From: Bactrocera neohumeralis | Lineage: Eukaryota > Arthropoda > Insecta > Diptera > Tephritidae | NCBI RefSeq assembly: GCF_024586455.1 | Contig: NC_065921.1 | Coordinates: 3,410,001-3,474,000, forward strand | Direction of reading: 5' to 3' | DNA length: 64,000 nucleotides | Shown here: positions 25,142-35,379 of the stretch, one piece after another | Layout: each line of letters opens with the position of its first letter | Position numbering within the stretch: position 1 is the stretch's first letter | Program-made: the position numbers and the translations under genes | Notes under the pieces: model-generated | What the model was told of the DNA's origin: nothing | Database searches by the model: none | The model's input: the letters and a program-made list of their open reading frames with translations, nothing else

Positions 25142-27189
25142 TATAAAAATCAAAACTTCGAAAAAGGAAATAATAAAAGTTCTATAAAATCGCTACATTG
25201 ACGATCTTCAGTTTGAAGATTGCATAAATACGCGAAGAATATTTGCACGACTGAAACGCATCCATTAATAACACATTTCTCACACCTTGCGGGGCGTAGC
25301 CAATTCCACATTTCAGCACACAGATCTTCGCTGCGAGAATGCTTCGCTTCAGTGCCTCGCTCAGTGTTTTGCTTCGATGAAAACGCATACGAAACCGCGA
25401 CGGAAATGCAAGCGAAGTCAAGCGCTCGCCACGCCAGCGTTGACAATTTTATCAGCGGATTCTTTTCGGCGACACCCGCGGCAGCTTTACTCCCGGGCAG
25501 ACTGCTGCGCGTTGCGTGACGTTTGGCATGCGGCATGTGGCACGCGGTCTCATGCAGAGACACTTGTACGGCTGGTATTTGTGCTCCTCGCAACTTCGGT
25601 ATTTGTTTAGTCGTGTCATTATCGCCGCTGCTCTTGTTGTTGTTTGGCTGTGTGTGCGTGCCGACGCGTTGCGCTTGATATGCGTGATTTTGCGTGATTT
25701 ATGTGTGCGGCGTGGCATGCAATGTTAGCCCCTCGCATTCTCATTCGCACATGTTCGCGTTCAGCTGAGTGTGTGTGCACGTGTATTAGTGTGGCGGTTG
25801 CCTTCGTTGGCTGTGCATGCAAATAATTCGCAGCTCATTAATCTGCTCTGCGTGCTCACGATGAATCCGTTGATGGCTGTTGTTGCTATTGTCGGCAACC
25901 GGCAATTTTGAGTTGACTCAGTTGATTCCTAGGTTGCTTTGATATTTCCTTGGCGCATTCTTCGTGGAAAGTAAGCAAAGCGAGGCTGCGAAATGATTGT
26001 GTTGAAATTTCTTTCCGCCTGATAAAGTGACAAATTTATGAGGTGCTGACGGTAGTCCAGACCGCATTGTGTGGCAAATAAGATGAAGAGAAACTAACAT
26101 AAATAAAAACAATAATGAATTGAGCGTAGAGAAGTTGAGCAGAAGTGGAGAAAGGGTGCTTTCTCATCGTAACTCGAGACAAGTCTTAATACCTGCTTTT
26201 GATCGGAACTTTTCCATATTACTGAAAAGTTACAGTTACTTAAAATTCTATATCTTATAACCGATCTGCCCAATTTGATAAAATAAGTTTCCAAAAGCTC
26301 TTCCGTCCCTTTGACTCTATTAGCCATTGTAGCATCGCTTTGGCTCAAATCAGTTTAAGGCCATGTCACACTTCGTGTACAACAAATATGCTCAAACTAC
26401 TTTTTTGAGAAAAAGCCAACACTTTCCATTTCACTTAGCACTTTCTTACTCAACTAACGAGACGCTCACTTGTAAAAGTTTGAATTCATCGCCGCTGGCA
26501 AAGTGAAAAAGTTCGTGAAGAAATGGATTTACGGCTAAGTAGGCGAAGTCATACAAACAGCACCACTACAAGTACAAGCGATAGCGATCCTCCTCGGACA
26601 ATGCGAGTTTCGTACCCGCCCCCGAAAATGCAATAAAAGTACACAAACGAAAATAAAAGACGACAAATTGTTGCGACTTTGCAGCATAGCGCAAGGCGTT
26701 TTGACACATTTGGAAGTGCATGCGAGCCATTTAAGCCATCACCTAGGCGCCCCGAAATGGTCATGCCAAATGCTTACCGAAAGCGCTGCGGGACCCAGTT
26801 CGTGCTCGTTGTGAAGCATGGCTGTTGTCAGGATTATTATATAATAGTTGCATTTAAAGTATCGGCGGGGAATAGCACAGAGCAAATAGTGGCCACTCTC
26901 CGCACAACAATGGATAAGAAGTTTGTAAGAATTTCCGCAAGTTAGTCGCCACGGGAGAGCTAAAGCAAAGTGATTGCCAATTGCGAAGTTTTGAGCCAAT
27001 TTGCACTTCAAAACGAATGTGTGTGTTTGGTGTATTCTATGCAACAATTGCAGTGTAGCAGTGCGCAGGCGAATATGTGTATGTCTTCATCAAATATGAA
27101 AAAGTAACCAAGCTTTATGCAAAATTGTTGAATTTAAAATATATTTTTACTGCTTTGTTAAGATATTATAGTTCACTGGTATTTAATAA
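25142..27189. other. Intergenic, GC-richer segment, no gene supported
   Basis: At 25220-25830 the sequence is GC-rich with overlapping open frames on both strands (up to 147 codons) and no domain. The repeated phrase gcttcgctt and its complement occur here and again near 29150-29300. It could be a promoter or 5' UTR of an unseen gene, but I cannot support an exon. 25831-27189 is AT-rich with nothing recognised. Confidence 0.4.
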
Positions 27190-27600
27190 TCGTACTTGGA
27201 TTTAGCCTTCTTCTTAATTGGCGTAGACATATTCCAAGCGAAGACAGGTCGTTCTCCACCTGGTCCTTCCAACGGAGTGGAGGTCTTCCTCTTCCTCTGC
27301 TTCTCCCGGCCGGTACTGCATCGAATACTTTCAGAGCTGGAGTGTATTCGTCCATCCTTCGCCTTTTAATTCGCTGAACTATGTCAATGCCGTCGTATAT
27401 CTCGTACAGCTCATCGTTTCATCGAATGCGGTAATCGCCGTGGCCAACGCGCAAAGTACCATAAATCTTTCGCAGAACTTTTCTCTCGAAAACTCGCAAC
27501 GTCGACTCATCCGTTGTTGACATCGCCCAAGACTCTGCACCATATATTATTATGGATTTAGTGGTCACTTTAAAACTCAGATAGTACTCAGTTGTTATGA
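27190..27600 (-). mobile_element. RTE-type LINE, C-terminal end of RT, minus strand
   Basis: Read on the minus strand from about 27590: IIYGAESWAMSTTDESTLRV, FERKVLRKIYGTLRVG, DELYEIYDGIDIVQRIKRRR, then MDEYTPALKVFDAVPAGR and RGRGRPPLRWKDQVENDLSS. This is the end of the RTE-like reverse transcriptase ORF (pattern GRP.LRWKDQ). The frame is almost intact for about 120 codons with one internal stop. It faces a plus-strand piece of the same family starting at 27900. Confidence 0.9.
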
Positions 27601-27899
27601 TCTCCTGAGGCTGTCGTCAGAAACAAAAAGCGGACTACACATGCTCTTTAAATTAAACGGCGCGCAGAAAACTCGTAGGTATATAACTGACCGATGGATA
27701 TATAATACTTACTCGGTTCCCCAATCGATGACGATTCAACGGACATTCCATTCCTCGACCATGAAAAAGTACGAAAAACAACAAAACGGCAGGGACCGAT
27801 GGATAGCCGGCCGAGCTACTCAAATACGGCGGCCAAGAACTAATAAGGAGCATGCATTTGCTTCTTTGTAGAATATGGTCGGACAAAAGCATGGCCAAC
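27601..27899. other. Spacer between two opposed LINE fragments
   Basis: About 300 bp lying between oppositely oriented RTE-type pieces. Two antisense ORFs are present (27641-27871 and 27653-27961) with no motif. It may be diverged LINE sequence or a remnant of the rearrangement that joined the two pieces. Confidence 0.35.
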
Positions 27900-28700
27900 G
27901 ATTGAATATTAAGTGTGCTCTGCCCAATCCACAAAAAGGGAGATCCCACAATCTGCGCCAACTACCATGGGATAAGCCTCCTTAACATCGCGTATAAGGT
28001 TCTATTGAGCGTATTGTGTGAAACATTAAAACCCACTGTCAACAAACTGATTAGACTTTATCAGTGTGGCTTTAGGCCTGGAAAATCACCAACTGACCAG
28101 AACCCAAATCTTGGAAAAGAGGATCGACACACACCACCTCTTTGTCGATTTTAAAAATGCTTTTGACAGGAAAAGACTTGTCTTTATGCCGCGATGTCCT
28201 TAGTTCTGAAAAGACTGGATCGACACACACCAGACCAAATATCTCTGGTAGTGAACATCAAACAAACATCTCCTGTCATCAAACAAACAGTCGTTGCAGT
28301 CGCGACTTGGCCCCAACGTCACTGTTGACAGTCATAACTTCGAAGTCGTTGATAATTTAGTCTATCTTGGAACCAGTATTAACACCAATAAGAATATCAG
28401 CATCGAAATCGAACGCAGAATAACTCTTGGAAATATGTGCTACTTCGGACTGAGTAGGCAATTGAGAAGTAAAGTCCTCTCTCGACGATCAAAAACCAAA
28501 CTTCATAAGTCACTCATTATTCCCATCCTGCTACTAGGAGCAGAGGCATGGACGATGACAAAATCTGATGAGTCGACGTTACGAGTTTTCGAGAGAAAGG
28601 TTCTGCGGAATATTGGAATCTTGGAATCTTCAAATGGTGCTAAACAGCGAAAAGAAAGAACGACTGACGTGCTGTTGTAAACTCGGCGTAAGCGGTGTCT
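27900..28700 (+). mobile_element. RTE-type LINE reverse transcriptase fragment, internally deleted
   Basis: The frame starting at 27915 reads LCPIHKKGDPTICANYHGIS, LLNIAYKVLLSVLCETLKP and YQCGFRPGKSPTDQ, the classic first RT blocks. Around 28130-28160 comes TPPLCRF with ILKMLLTGKDL, where the FVDF..AFD block is garbled. The frame at 28294 gives LGPNVTVDSHNFEVVDNLVY, LGTSINTNKNISIEIERRIT, CYFGLSRQLRSKVLSRRSKT and LLLGAEAWTMTKSDESTLRV, the RT thumb region. The FADDI palm block between them is deleted. It shares clade with the fragment at 27190 and the endonuclease at 8240. Confidence 0.9.
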
Positions 28701-29691
28701 ACTCCAATAAAGAAGAAGAAGATTTCGAAGAAGGTCGATTAATCGATACTGACAAGTGCCTAAAATAAATAATCGCTCAGAATTCGAAACAGTTGTAAAT
28801 AAACCGAAACCACTTCCGACAGTTTTTTGTGTTCGTTGAGGAAGTGTGCTTAACGGCGCATCTTTGTTGCTTATACAAACATATGTACATATAAGAGTTA
28901 TAATCCCCCGAAAAGGAGGTCAAAAAACATATAAATCAATGCCAATAAACAAGTGACCGAAAACAAAGCCAAACTACTTGTCAGAATCAACATTTGTCTA
29001 AGCCAACAACAACTAAGCATGTAGATATGAGAAACTCTTGCATATACGTATGTACAATAACAATTATGAACTAAATCGCGGCACAAAAACAATACGCCGA
29101 TTAAATCTGTAAATCATTTAGACTATGCACGCTGATAGCGCTTAGCATGAAGTGGAGCGCATGGCTTCGCGCCAACTAGCGAAGCGAAACCAGTTTGTCG
29201 CCCATCTTCAGCAGCTCAGTTAGTCAGTTCATCGCGCTTTGTGTCAAAAAGTTGAATGAAGCCAAACTTTCGCAGCTCCCCGTGGCGAGTGCTTCGCTTC
29301 ACTGTTTCGTCGTCGATCTACCTTGTAGCCGGTGGCTTGTGAGTAGCTCGTGCGTGAATATGATTGACTTTGATGCCGATTACCAGCCTTGTTGTTGCAG
29401 TGTTATTTCTATTTAAAGTGGACTACGCCGCGTTTAAATTAATATTAATGACCACTGACGCGACGTTGACTGGCAATTCTGCGTCAATCAATTGGTTCGC
29501 TTACAGGTAACGGTTTTTATTTTCATACCAGTGGATATTAGCATATAGTAAGATTTTCTTTGTCTCTTAACCTGTTGATATCTGCATTTTGTTACTTGGT
29601 ATTTGCGTGTAAAGGGTGGTACGAAAACAAGTTGAAAGCATTAAATCTTAAAAAATAATTTGAAAGTAATAAAAGAAAGATTCTTTAAAAG
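28701..29691. other. Intergenic, no gene supported
   Basis: 28700-29100 is AT-rich with nothing recognised. 29120-29420 is GC-richer, carries several gcttcgc/gcgaagc phrases and two TCAGTT initiator-like hexamers near 29216 and 29225, and holds a 73-codon frame without a motif. A promoter is conceivable but not supported. Confidence 0.4.
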
Positions 29692-30015
29692 AACTTGATT
29701 TGGATCGATCACTTTCTATGGCAGCTTTATGCTATAGTGATGCTAATTGAACAATTTCGTCGAAGATTACACCACTGTCTTAGATAATAGCTCATGGCAA
29801 ATTTCAAGCAGATATCTCGTCAAATAAAAAATCTTTCCATAGAACCACTTGAATTCGGACATTCAGTTTATGTGACAGCTATAGTGCACCATCTCTTAAT
29901 AGTGGTCTGATAACAGCAGTAATGACAAGTGAGTACCTTCGTAGGGAGAAAAAGACGTGAGCAAAATTTCATATGAATATCTCGATAACTGAGTAACTAG
30001 TTCATGTATATATAA
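29692..30015 (+). repeat. Dispersed dipteran repeat, copy 1 (internally duplicated)
   Basis: Two diverged halves each contain CTTGATTT/CTTGAATT, then TTTCTATGGCAGCTTTATGC or TTTATGTGACAGCTATAGTG, then a CTATAGTG core, followed by CAAATTTCA/CAAAATTTCA and AAGATATCTCG-like endings. The same layout occurs at 60878-61215. I see no coding capacity. From memory it belongs to an abundant fly repeat whose terminus reads TATACCCTGAACAG. Mobility class is not assigned. Confidence 0.65.
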
Positions 30016-30099
30016 CCAAAAGTTTTATTATAGTTCAAGAGACAAGAAATTGCAGCTAAGAATTGCTAAATATTTAGAGAAACGAACCCTTTACAGTAA

Positions 30100-31150
30100 C
30101 TTAAAATATTCTTCGCGACAAAAAAATAGAATTAAATCGGGAACATTTTCACGCGATTATTTTTTACTACTTCCTACGTGCTTATCAGCAACAGTGTATG
30201 GATGAACTCAATTTTTGGCGATAAGGCTCCATGAAGGACCAGTGTTTATCGATGGTATGATGATTTCAATCGAAGCCGTAGATCACTTCAAGAAGAATAT
30301 CTTGCAGGATGTCCAAAATTAGTTTTTCTTCGCGAAAACTAATATTGCAACATCGACCTACCGTGTGATTGAGACAACTATAGGCGTTTGGGAGATCAGA
30401 CTACATTCAACATTGCATGCACATTTGATTGTAGAAAACATTTATTCACGTTGGAACCCAGATAATTTGTCTATCGCTCAAAAAAAGGCTCATGTCGATC
30501 GTGGAGAGAAATGTTAATATACTTGTAATACGATAGCGGTACCTTGAAACACGACGACATTGTGTAAGGTTATGAATCGTAGATTCACGCGTATGATCCG
30601 AAAGTAAACAGCAGTTGACTGTATGGGTGTTTTAAAAGGAGCCAAATCCAACAAACGTTATTCGCGCACGAAGTCTGCATTTTTTTAGAAGAATTGAGCT
30701 CGCCGCCACCTTACCAATAGAACAACGCAGAACAGTAGATTCTGAGTGCTGCACAACCAGTTGGTTACCAGTTGTCTTTGAAGAAATCTGGAAAACCATC
30801 CGCCGAAGACGGACCACTCTTCACCACGACAATGCGAACTCTCAAACATCGTCTGAAATAACAGCATTTTTGAGCTCTCAAAAATCGATTTGATGAGTCA
30901 TGCACTGTAGAGTCCTGACTTGGCTTTGAGTGACTTCTTTTTATTCCCGCACGGAAAAAATAAACTGAGAGGTCAAAGTTTTTCGATACCTGAAGAAGCG
31001 GTTGATACGTTCAGAACGCATATTTTGGTGATAACTCACTCAGAGTGGCAAGAATCAACAGTTTGTCCAAACACACAAGCGTATCTGGAAAGTTTTCAGC
31101 TCCCTCGAAGCTGAATTAGCTTCATAAGCTGCTTGTTTTCGACCCACCTT
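30100..31150 (+). mobile_element. Mariner-family element (SETMAR-like lineage), decayed
   Basis: A second mariner lineage. Recognisable pieces in order: VFIDGMMISIEAVDHFKKNI near 30250, THLIVENIYSRWNPDNLSIA with QKKAHVDRGEK near 30420-30510, and the first-Asp block at 30555-30600. That block reads V-stop-GYES-stop-I, so the Asp is Tyr (TAT at 30571-30573). Then come KGAKSNKRYSRTKSAFF, TLHHDNANSQTS near 30820 (second Asp kept), YSPDLALSDFFLFPHGKN near 30910 (third Asp kept), LRGQSFSIPEEAVDTF and SEWQES near 31050. Stops and frameshifts occur throughout. TIRs were not resolved. It lies just upstream of the paired secreted-protein genes. Confidence 0.85.
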
Positions 31151-31782
31151 TTGCTTTTATGGAATGATGTAGAATGCAAAAAAAGTAAAAAAAAAACGTT
31201 CGACCACAAGATTGAATGACTTATTTGTAGTTGGATTGGACTTTAGGAAAAAAACTGTAAAAATAAAACAAAGTGAAACTATTTACATGTATTCTGTCGA
31301 AAGCGGGAGTCCTTATAATATCTTTCGAACACATTTGCGGAACGTTTTGTGACATACTTAAATAAAAACCATTAGTCATCTATTTTTTAGTGCGCTTTTG
31401 AAATTCAAATAAATTTCGATAGTGAAAGCTTTGCGGTATTTTTTTGCATGGAGAAATTTTTTGTGCGAAATTGAATGAATACGAGCTCTCGTGCTCTTGG
31501 CAAATTATGATATAAATTATTATATATGTCCAATGACTTAGATCTCTGTGAGTCCAGATAATTGAAGAAACAAATGTATAAATAAGGATCTCTTATACAA
31601 AGTTTTCTTAAATTCTTCTAGATGTTACTTATTTACTTATATAACATTTTTACGCAAATCAAAAACTATATTACTACTATTATTTTTGCATTTCTTACAA
31701 CCTCTCACTCATTAACTTGACGATACTCCGATTATATTGCCGATTTCTCACACTTTCATTTAGTCATGTGAACAACGATGGC
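31151..31782. other. Intergenic, upstream of the first secreted-protein gene
   Basis: Very AT-rich DNA between the dead mariner and the TATA box at 31783. No open frame or repeat recognised. It should contain any proximal control elements of the gene at 31896. Confidence 0.5.
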
Positions 31783-31790
31783 TATAAAAA
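31783..31790 (+). promoter_or_regulatory. TATA box of the first secreted-protein gene
   Basis: TATAAAAA lies 106 bp upstream of the ATG at 31896. A start of transcription about 30 bp downstream (near 31814) would leave a short 5' UTR of about 80 bases. No other TATA-like sequence lies closer. Confidence 0.65.
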
Positions 31791-31895
31791 GACAATGTTG
31801 AGGCAAAATGCGCCCATTTGCTAAATAAAAGGTGGTGAAACATTGGTCCAGAGGGCAAATATCTCGAAGTAGATGATATAATTTTGACTTGTGGA

Positions 31896-32688
31896 ATGAA
31901 AGAGATTCGTACGATTCTACTACTCGCATTGTTAGTGTGGCTAACGAGTCCAAATGCAGTTCAAGGTAAACCAACTCAATAAATATTAATATTTCATAAT
32001 ATTCTAATCAGAGCTCTTTGCTCCTAACACAGCGCACCGCTATGTTCTGCGTCCATTGAGTGCACGCGAAGTCTATCGGCTGCTCGCCAACACAGGTCGT
32101 AGTAATGACATACCGCAGGGTCGCATTATCACACAGGGTCTCACGTTCATCGGTGACATCACTCGTCGTATAATCGGTGTGGGCACGGAACCGCGCATAA
32201 CTACGCAAGAGGTTTGCTATGAAACGCGCAGCGCACGCAGTCTAGCCGAGGCTGAAGCGGTCTACGACTCTTATGTAGCGGCCAGTAATCGACCTGAGCC
32301 TGATAGACAGCATAAGCGAGTGCGTAACAGTGAGGTGGGACGCATTTTGAAGTTGAAGAAGCGTAAAAAGTTACGCCAGGACGAGGAACTACGGGGAAAT
32401 CAACGCATTCGAAATGAAGATAATGCACCAATTAGTCTGCCTGGCTTGGGCTCCCGCACGACTACACCCACTTATAGTACGGACTCTGCCATTTATTCCA
32501 CACCGCAGCGCTCTTCGCTCACTACGGGTCCAGCTGTAACAACTATGACGACCAAAAGCGATGCGACAGTGACGACGAATCCCACAACAACAATGAATCG
32601 GAATGACGATGCCACAATTTCGACATTCACAACATCCACATCGCCGGAGGGCTCCATTAATTGCATTGTTATTAAGAAGAATGAATAA
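31896..32688 (+). CDS. Predicted secreted protein A, two exons, unknown family
   Basis: Exons are 31896-31965 and 32033-32688, with a 67 bp GT-AG intron (phase 1). The product is 241 aa. Residues 1-23 (MKEIRTILLLALLVWLTSPN then AVQ) form a signal peptide, with likely cleavage after VQA at residue 24, exactly at the exon junction. Residues 28-60 carry the block VLRPLSAREVYRLLANTGR, DIPQGRIITQG; residues 82-90 carry QEVCYETRS. Then a linker begins with a basic patch (KLKKRKKLR, about 130-138) and becomes Thr/Ser-rich. The tail is SINCIVIKKNE. Cys85 and Cys234 are the only cysteines, so they may pair. I chose this start because it is the only ATG giving a signal peptide with a clean donor. The neighbour B at 33618 is a paralogue with the same exon layout. 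I do not recognise the family. Confidence 0.85.
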
Positions 32689-32763
32689 AATGAGTGAAGA
32701 AAATGTTTAAGTAACCTCGTAACTTGTTTTCGTTTAATTTTAGCTTAGTCGCGTGTGTTGTGT

Positions 32764-32769
32764 AATAAA
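32764..32769 (+). promoter_or_regulatory. Poly(A) signal of secreted-protein gene A
   Basis: AATAAA 76 bases after the stop codon. An earlier AATAAA overlaps the stop (32684-32689) and is too close to be the main signal. Confidence 0.6.
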
Positions 32770-33449
32770 AGAGTTTGGCAAAAGTAGGTACGTAACTGTT
32801 TGGGTGGTGATAGCAGAAGCTCAGCATTTGCAGAAATATTTTTAGCGGCAATGTTGACTGCTTTAATGCGCTACATTTCGGTTGAAGGCGAGTAGTCTTT
32901 CGTTCAATGTTATCCCTTTTAATCCATCCAAAAGGGGCGAGGTAGCATGGCCATTGAAATGTTTCAGAAAGTAAAAAAACCCTAAACGCAATTGGACTCC
33001 ATATGGATTAAGTGCTTGCCAGAGATTATAAGAGTTGCTGTCGAAAACGAGTTACTTAAATTCGAACAAATATTTCGACAGCAAAGAAAAAGACCTTTCA
33101 AACCACAATTCTATTAAAAAGGATGCCTGTATGGATCCCCATCAAATGGGTTCAATATGGATAGGTACTTTATGACTGGTGATAGACCTTTGCTCAGAAT
33201 ATTTTATTTATTTATATTTTTAGGCTGATAGTCGAAACTACTGTATCTCCAAAATGATCCAGGGTAAAGTCCCCGCATTCTTTGGACTCAGTATTGCCAA
33301 GTGTAGGGTATATTCAATATTCGAAATTCGCATTTTAAGAATTTACGTAACACCGCGATTTAGTGGAAAAATACTTTCGCTATCGTTGGGTGAAATTAAT
33401 TTTTCATATCTATGCGAAAGCGTTTGTGCCGCTCATTATGATAGTTGTC
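32770..33449. other. Spacer between the paired secreted-protein genes
   Basis: AT-rich spacer of under 1 kb between A and B. No transposon and no third, decayed copy of the family was recognised. The frames at 33254-33599 are on both strands and lack motifs. Confidence 0.5.
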
Positions 33450-33457
33450 CATAAAAG
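33450..33457 (+). promoter_or_regulatory. Possible TATA box of secreted-protein gene B
   Basis: CATAAAAG lies 168 bp upstream of the ATG at 33618. A start near 33480 would be about 30 bp downstream. The match is weaker than at gene A. Confidence 0.3.
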
Positions 33458-33617
33458 ATGTGCAACGGCTGCGCGGTGGTTTAGTCAAAGAGTAAAACTT
33501 TTGCGCAGAAGATTTAGTTGCGAAATTCCACGCGCGCGAAGCGGTCAACTGAGCGAAATTAGCAACAAGATATTGTAGAAATATATTTGAGACAGACATA
33601 AATTTGCAAGTGGAATT

Positions 33618-34670
33618 ATGCGGCTTGATTTTGTGATTTCGGTGTTCGCGCTTGCGTTAATCAGCATAACTTTGCCGGCAGAAGGTGAGCTTTTGGGAGA
33701 ATGTGATCATTAGAGTAACTGTAGAATTGTTTTTGGAGTAGTTCGAGGGTTTAAATTTTCAAAGGATAAATTTCAATAATTTTTAACCTCTAAAGTCAAG
33801 CGAGATATAAATTCTCAAGTGAGAATACGAAAGTGAAAGTGATACGAATTAGAAGTTCTATTCTGAAATGATCGTTTTCACCAGAAAGTTGTCCATATTT
33901 ATTTGTCAAATATTATTAAAATTCCATTTATTGCTCCGAATTTCAAAATTTTGTATTTCTTTTTTTCAATTCAGTAACACTTTTCAAACAAGTGGCAATC
34001 TTTTCCACAAACATCGCTTTCAGATGTACTGATTTCTAAATATCTGGTCGAAATAATAATATTTCAAGGATTTTAATTGAAAAATTGTGGTTTAATGTGC
34101 TTTGATACACCTTCCTTCATATCCAGTGACTAATTTCGGTTTTTATTTGCAGGCAAACGTGTAACCTTAGTTCCCCTGCCGGCCAGTGAGGTGTATCGCT
34201 TGCTGCGTGAGGCGGGCCGCGAGGATGCAGTGCCCGAGGGGCGCGTGGTGACGCAGGGTATAGCAGCGGTGTCCGGTTTTGCCGTTGGATTGGCTAAGGG
34301 CATCGGTGGTTCATTGCTTGTGGACTTGGCTGCTAATCTCTTGGCAGCAAATGGACAGAACGTAACTGGGGAAACTGAAGAAGTCTGCTTCAAAAGTCGC
34401 AGCTTGAATGAGATCGACGACGGTGATGATGATGAGGACGCGGAGGGAAGACAAAATGATGACGACGCAATTACATCGGCCGATTATTCAGATTATGATA
34501 ATTCTAATCCGGTGAGGAGCGAGGCTTCCTCGCCATCTGTAACCAACGCTGGCATCGACTATGGTGATGACGAAGACATTAGGGCTGGAGACGATACCAG
34601 GAGTAGAACAATCACAACTACACAGACAGGACCGGGTGATTCAATAAATTGTGTGCTGATAAAGCAGTGA
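33618..34670 (+). CDS. Predicted secreted protein B, two exons, paralogue of A
   Basis: Exons are 33618-33684 and 34153-34670, with a 468 bp GT-AG intron (phase 1; acceptor tttatttgcag). The product is 194 aa. Residues 1-23 are a signal peptide (MRLDFVISVFALALISITLP then AEG), with cleavage likely at the exon junction. Residues 26-58 carry VTLVPLPASEVYRLLREAGR, AVPEGRVVTQG, matching protein A. Residues 59-90 are Gly/Ala-rich and hydrophobic, unlike A. N92 is a possible glycosylation sequon. EVCFKSRS follows at 99-106, then a strongly acidic Asp-rich linker, and the tail SINCVLIKQ. Cys101 and Cys189 are the only cysteines. Same strand as A and 0.9 kb downstream, so tandem duplication is the simplest origin. 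Function unknown. Confidence 0.85.
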
Positions 34671-34713
34671 GCACTCGCTGTGTTGGGTTGAGTCTCTTTC
34701 TAAATATTAGTTT

Positions 34714-34753
34714 AATAAATTATTGTATTTATTTATTTAATGTGTGTAATAAA
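34714..34753 (+). promoter_or_regulatory. Poly(A) signals of secreted-protein gene B
   Basis: Two AATAAA hexamers (34714-34719 and 34748-34753), 44 and 78 bases after the stop. Confidence 0.6.
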
Positions 34754-35379
34754 ATTAAAATTAAATCACTTCGACGAGGTGTGTATTAGGTTCGGGGTAT
34801 CATTTAGGTGAGAGACAGCGAAAGTCACTTCCAATCATGGCATCTCTATATATATATACCTTTATCTACCGGAGGCGCAGAACTAAATGTTTGAATTTTG
34901 CCGGTATCAGCTAGTGTCTGATAATTCCCATATCCAGTTCGGGTCGCCTGTTTCATGCTACACATGTTCGACAACGTAGTTTTCGGTGTTTTCTTCTTCA
35001 CTGTTATACTAGTTTTAGTTAGTAATATGTAACTGGACCAGGTTTCCTACAAGTAGTTCGCTGGTAGGGCCGCTACCTCGGTCAACAAACCTGACATTAA
35101 GACATACATACATTTATAACTCGAGTCGCGTGCTCCAAGAGGGACGCCCGCTCTTGCTGTCACTTCCTTGTGAGCATACGCTATGACCTCCATCGCCGAT
35201 AGTGATTTGATTTAGCTTTAATCAGCTTCGACATTATCAACTTGGTAGGAGCTGCCATAAGATAAGCAATGCCGGCGGTAGGCATTGCTCACAGAATTAT
35301 TGTTTTTACTAAGCTCTCTCATCGGGACAAGCCAAAAATCGTCGAGTTACTAGCGTTTACATATACATATCGGGTATTT
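34754..35379. other. Intergenic, no gene seen
   Basis: Contains a short (TA)n at 34847-34858. A 9-bp perfect inverted repeat (AGCAATGCC, 7-base loop, GGCATTGCT) lies at 35265-35289. No coding motif was recognised. Confidence 0.45.

Noticed and set aside
25150..25728. Overlapping ORFs of up to 147 codons on both strands
   Set aside because: Mutually antisense in a GC-rich patch with few stops in any frame. No domain, splice site pair or signal peptide supports one over the others.
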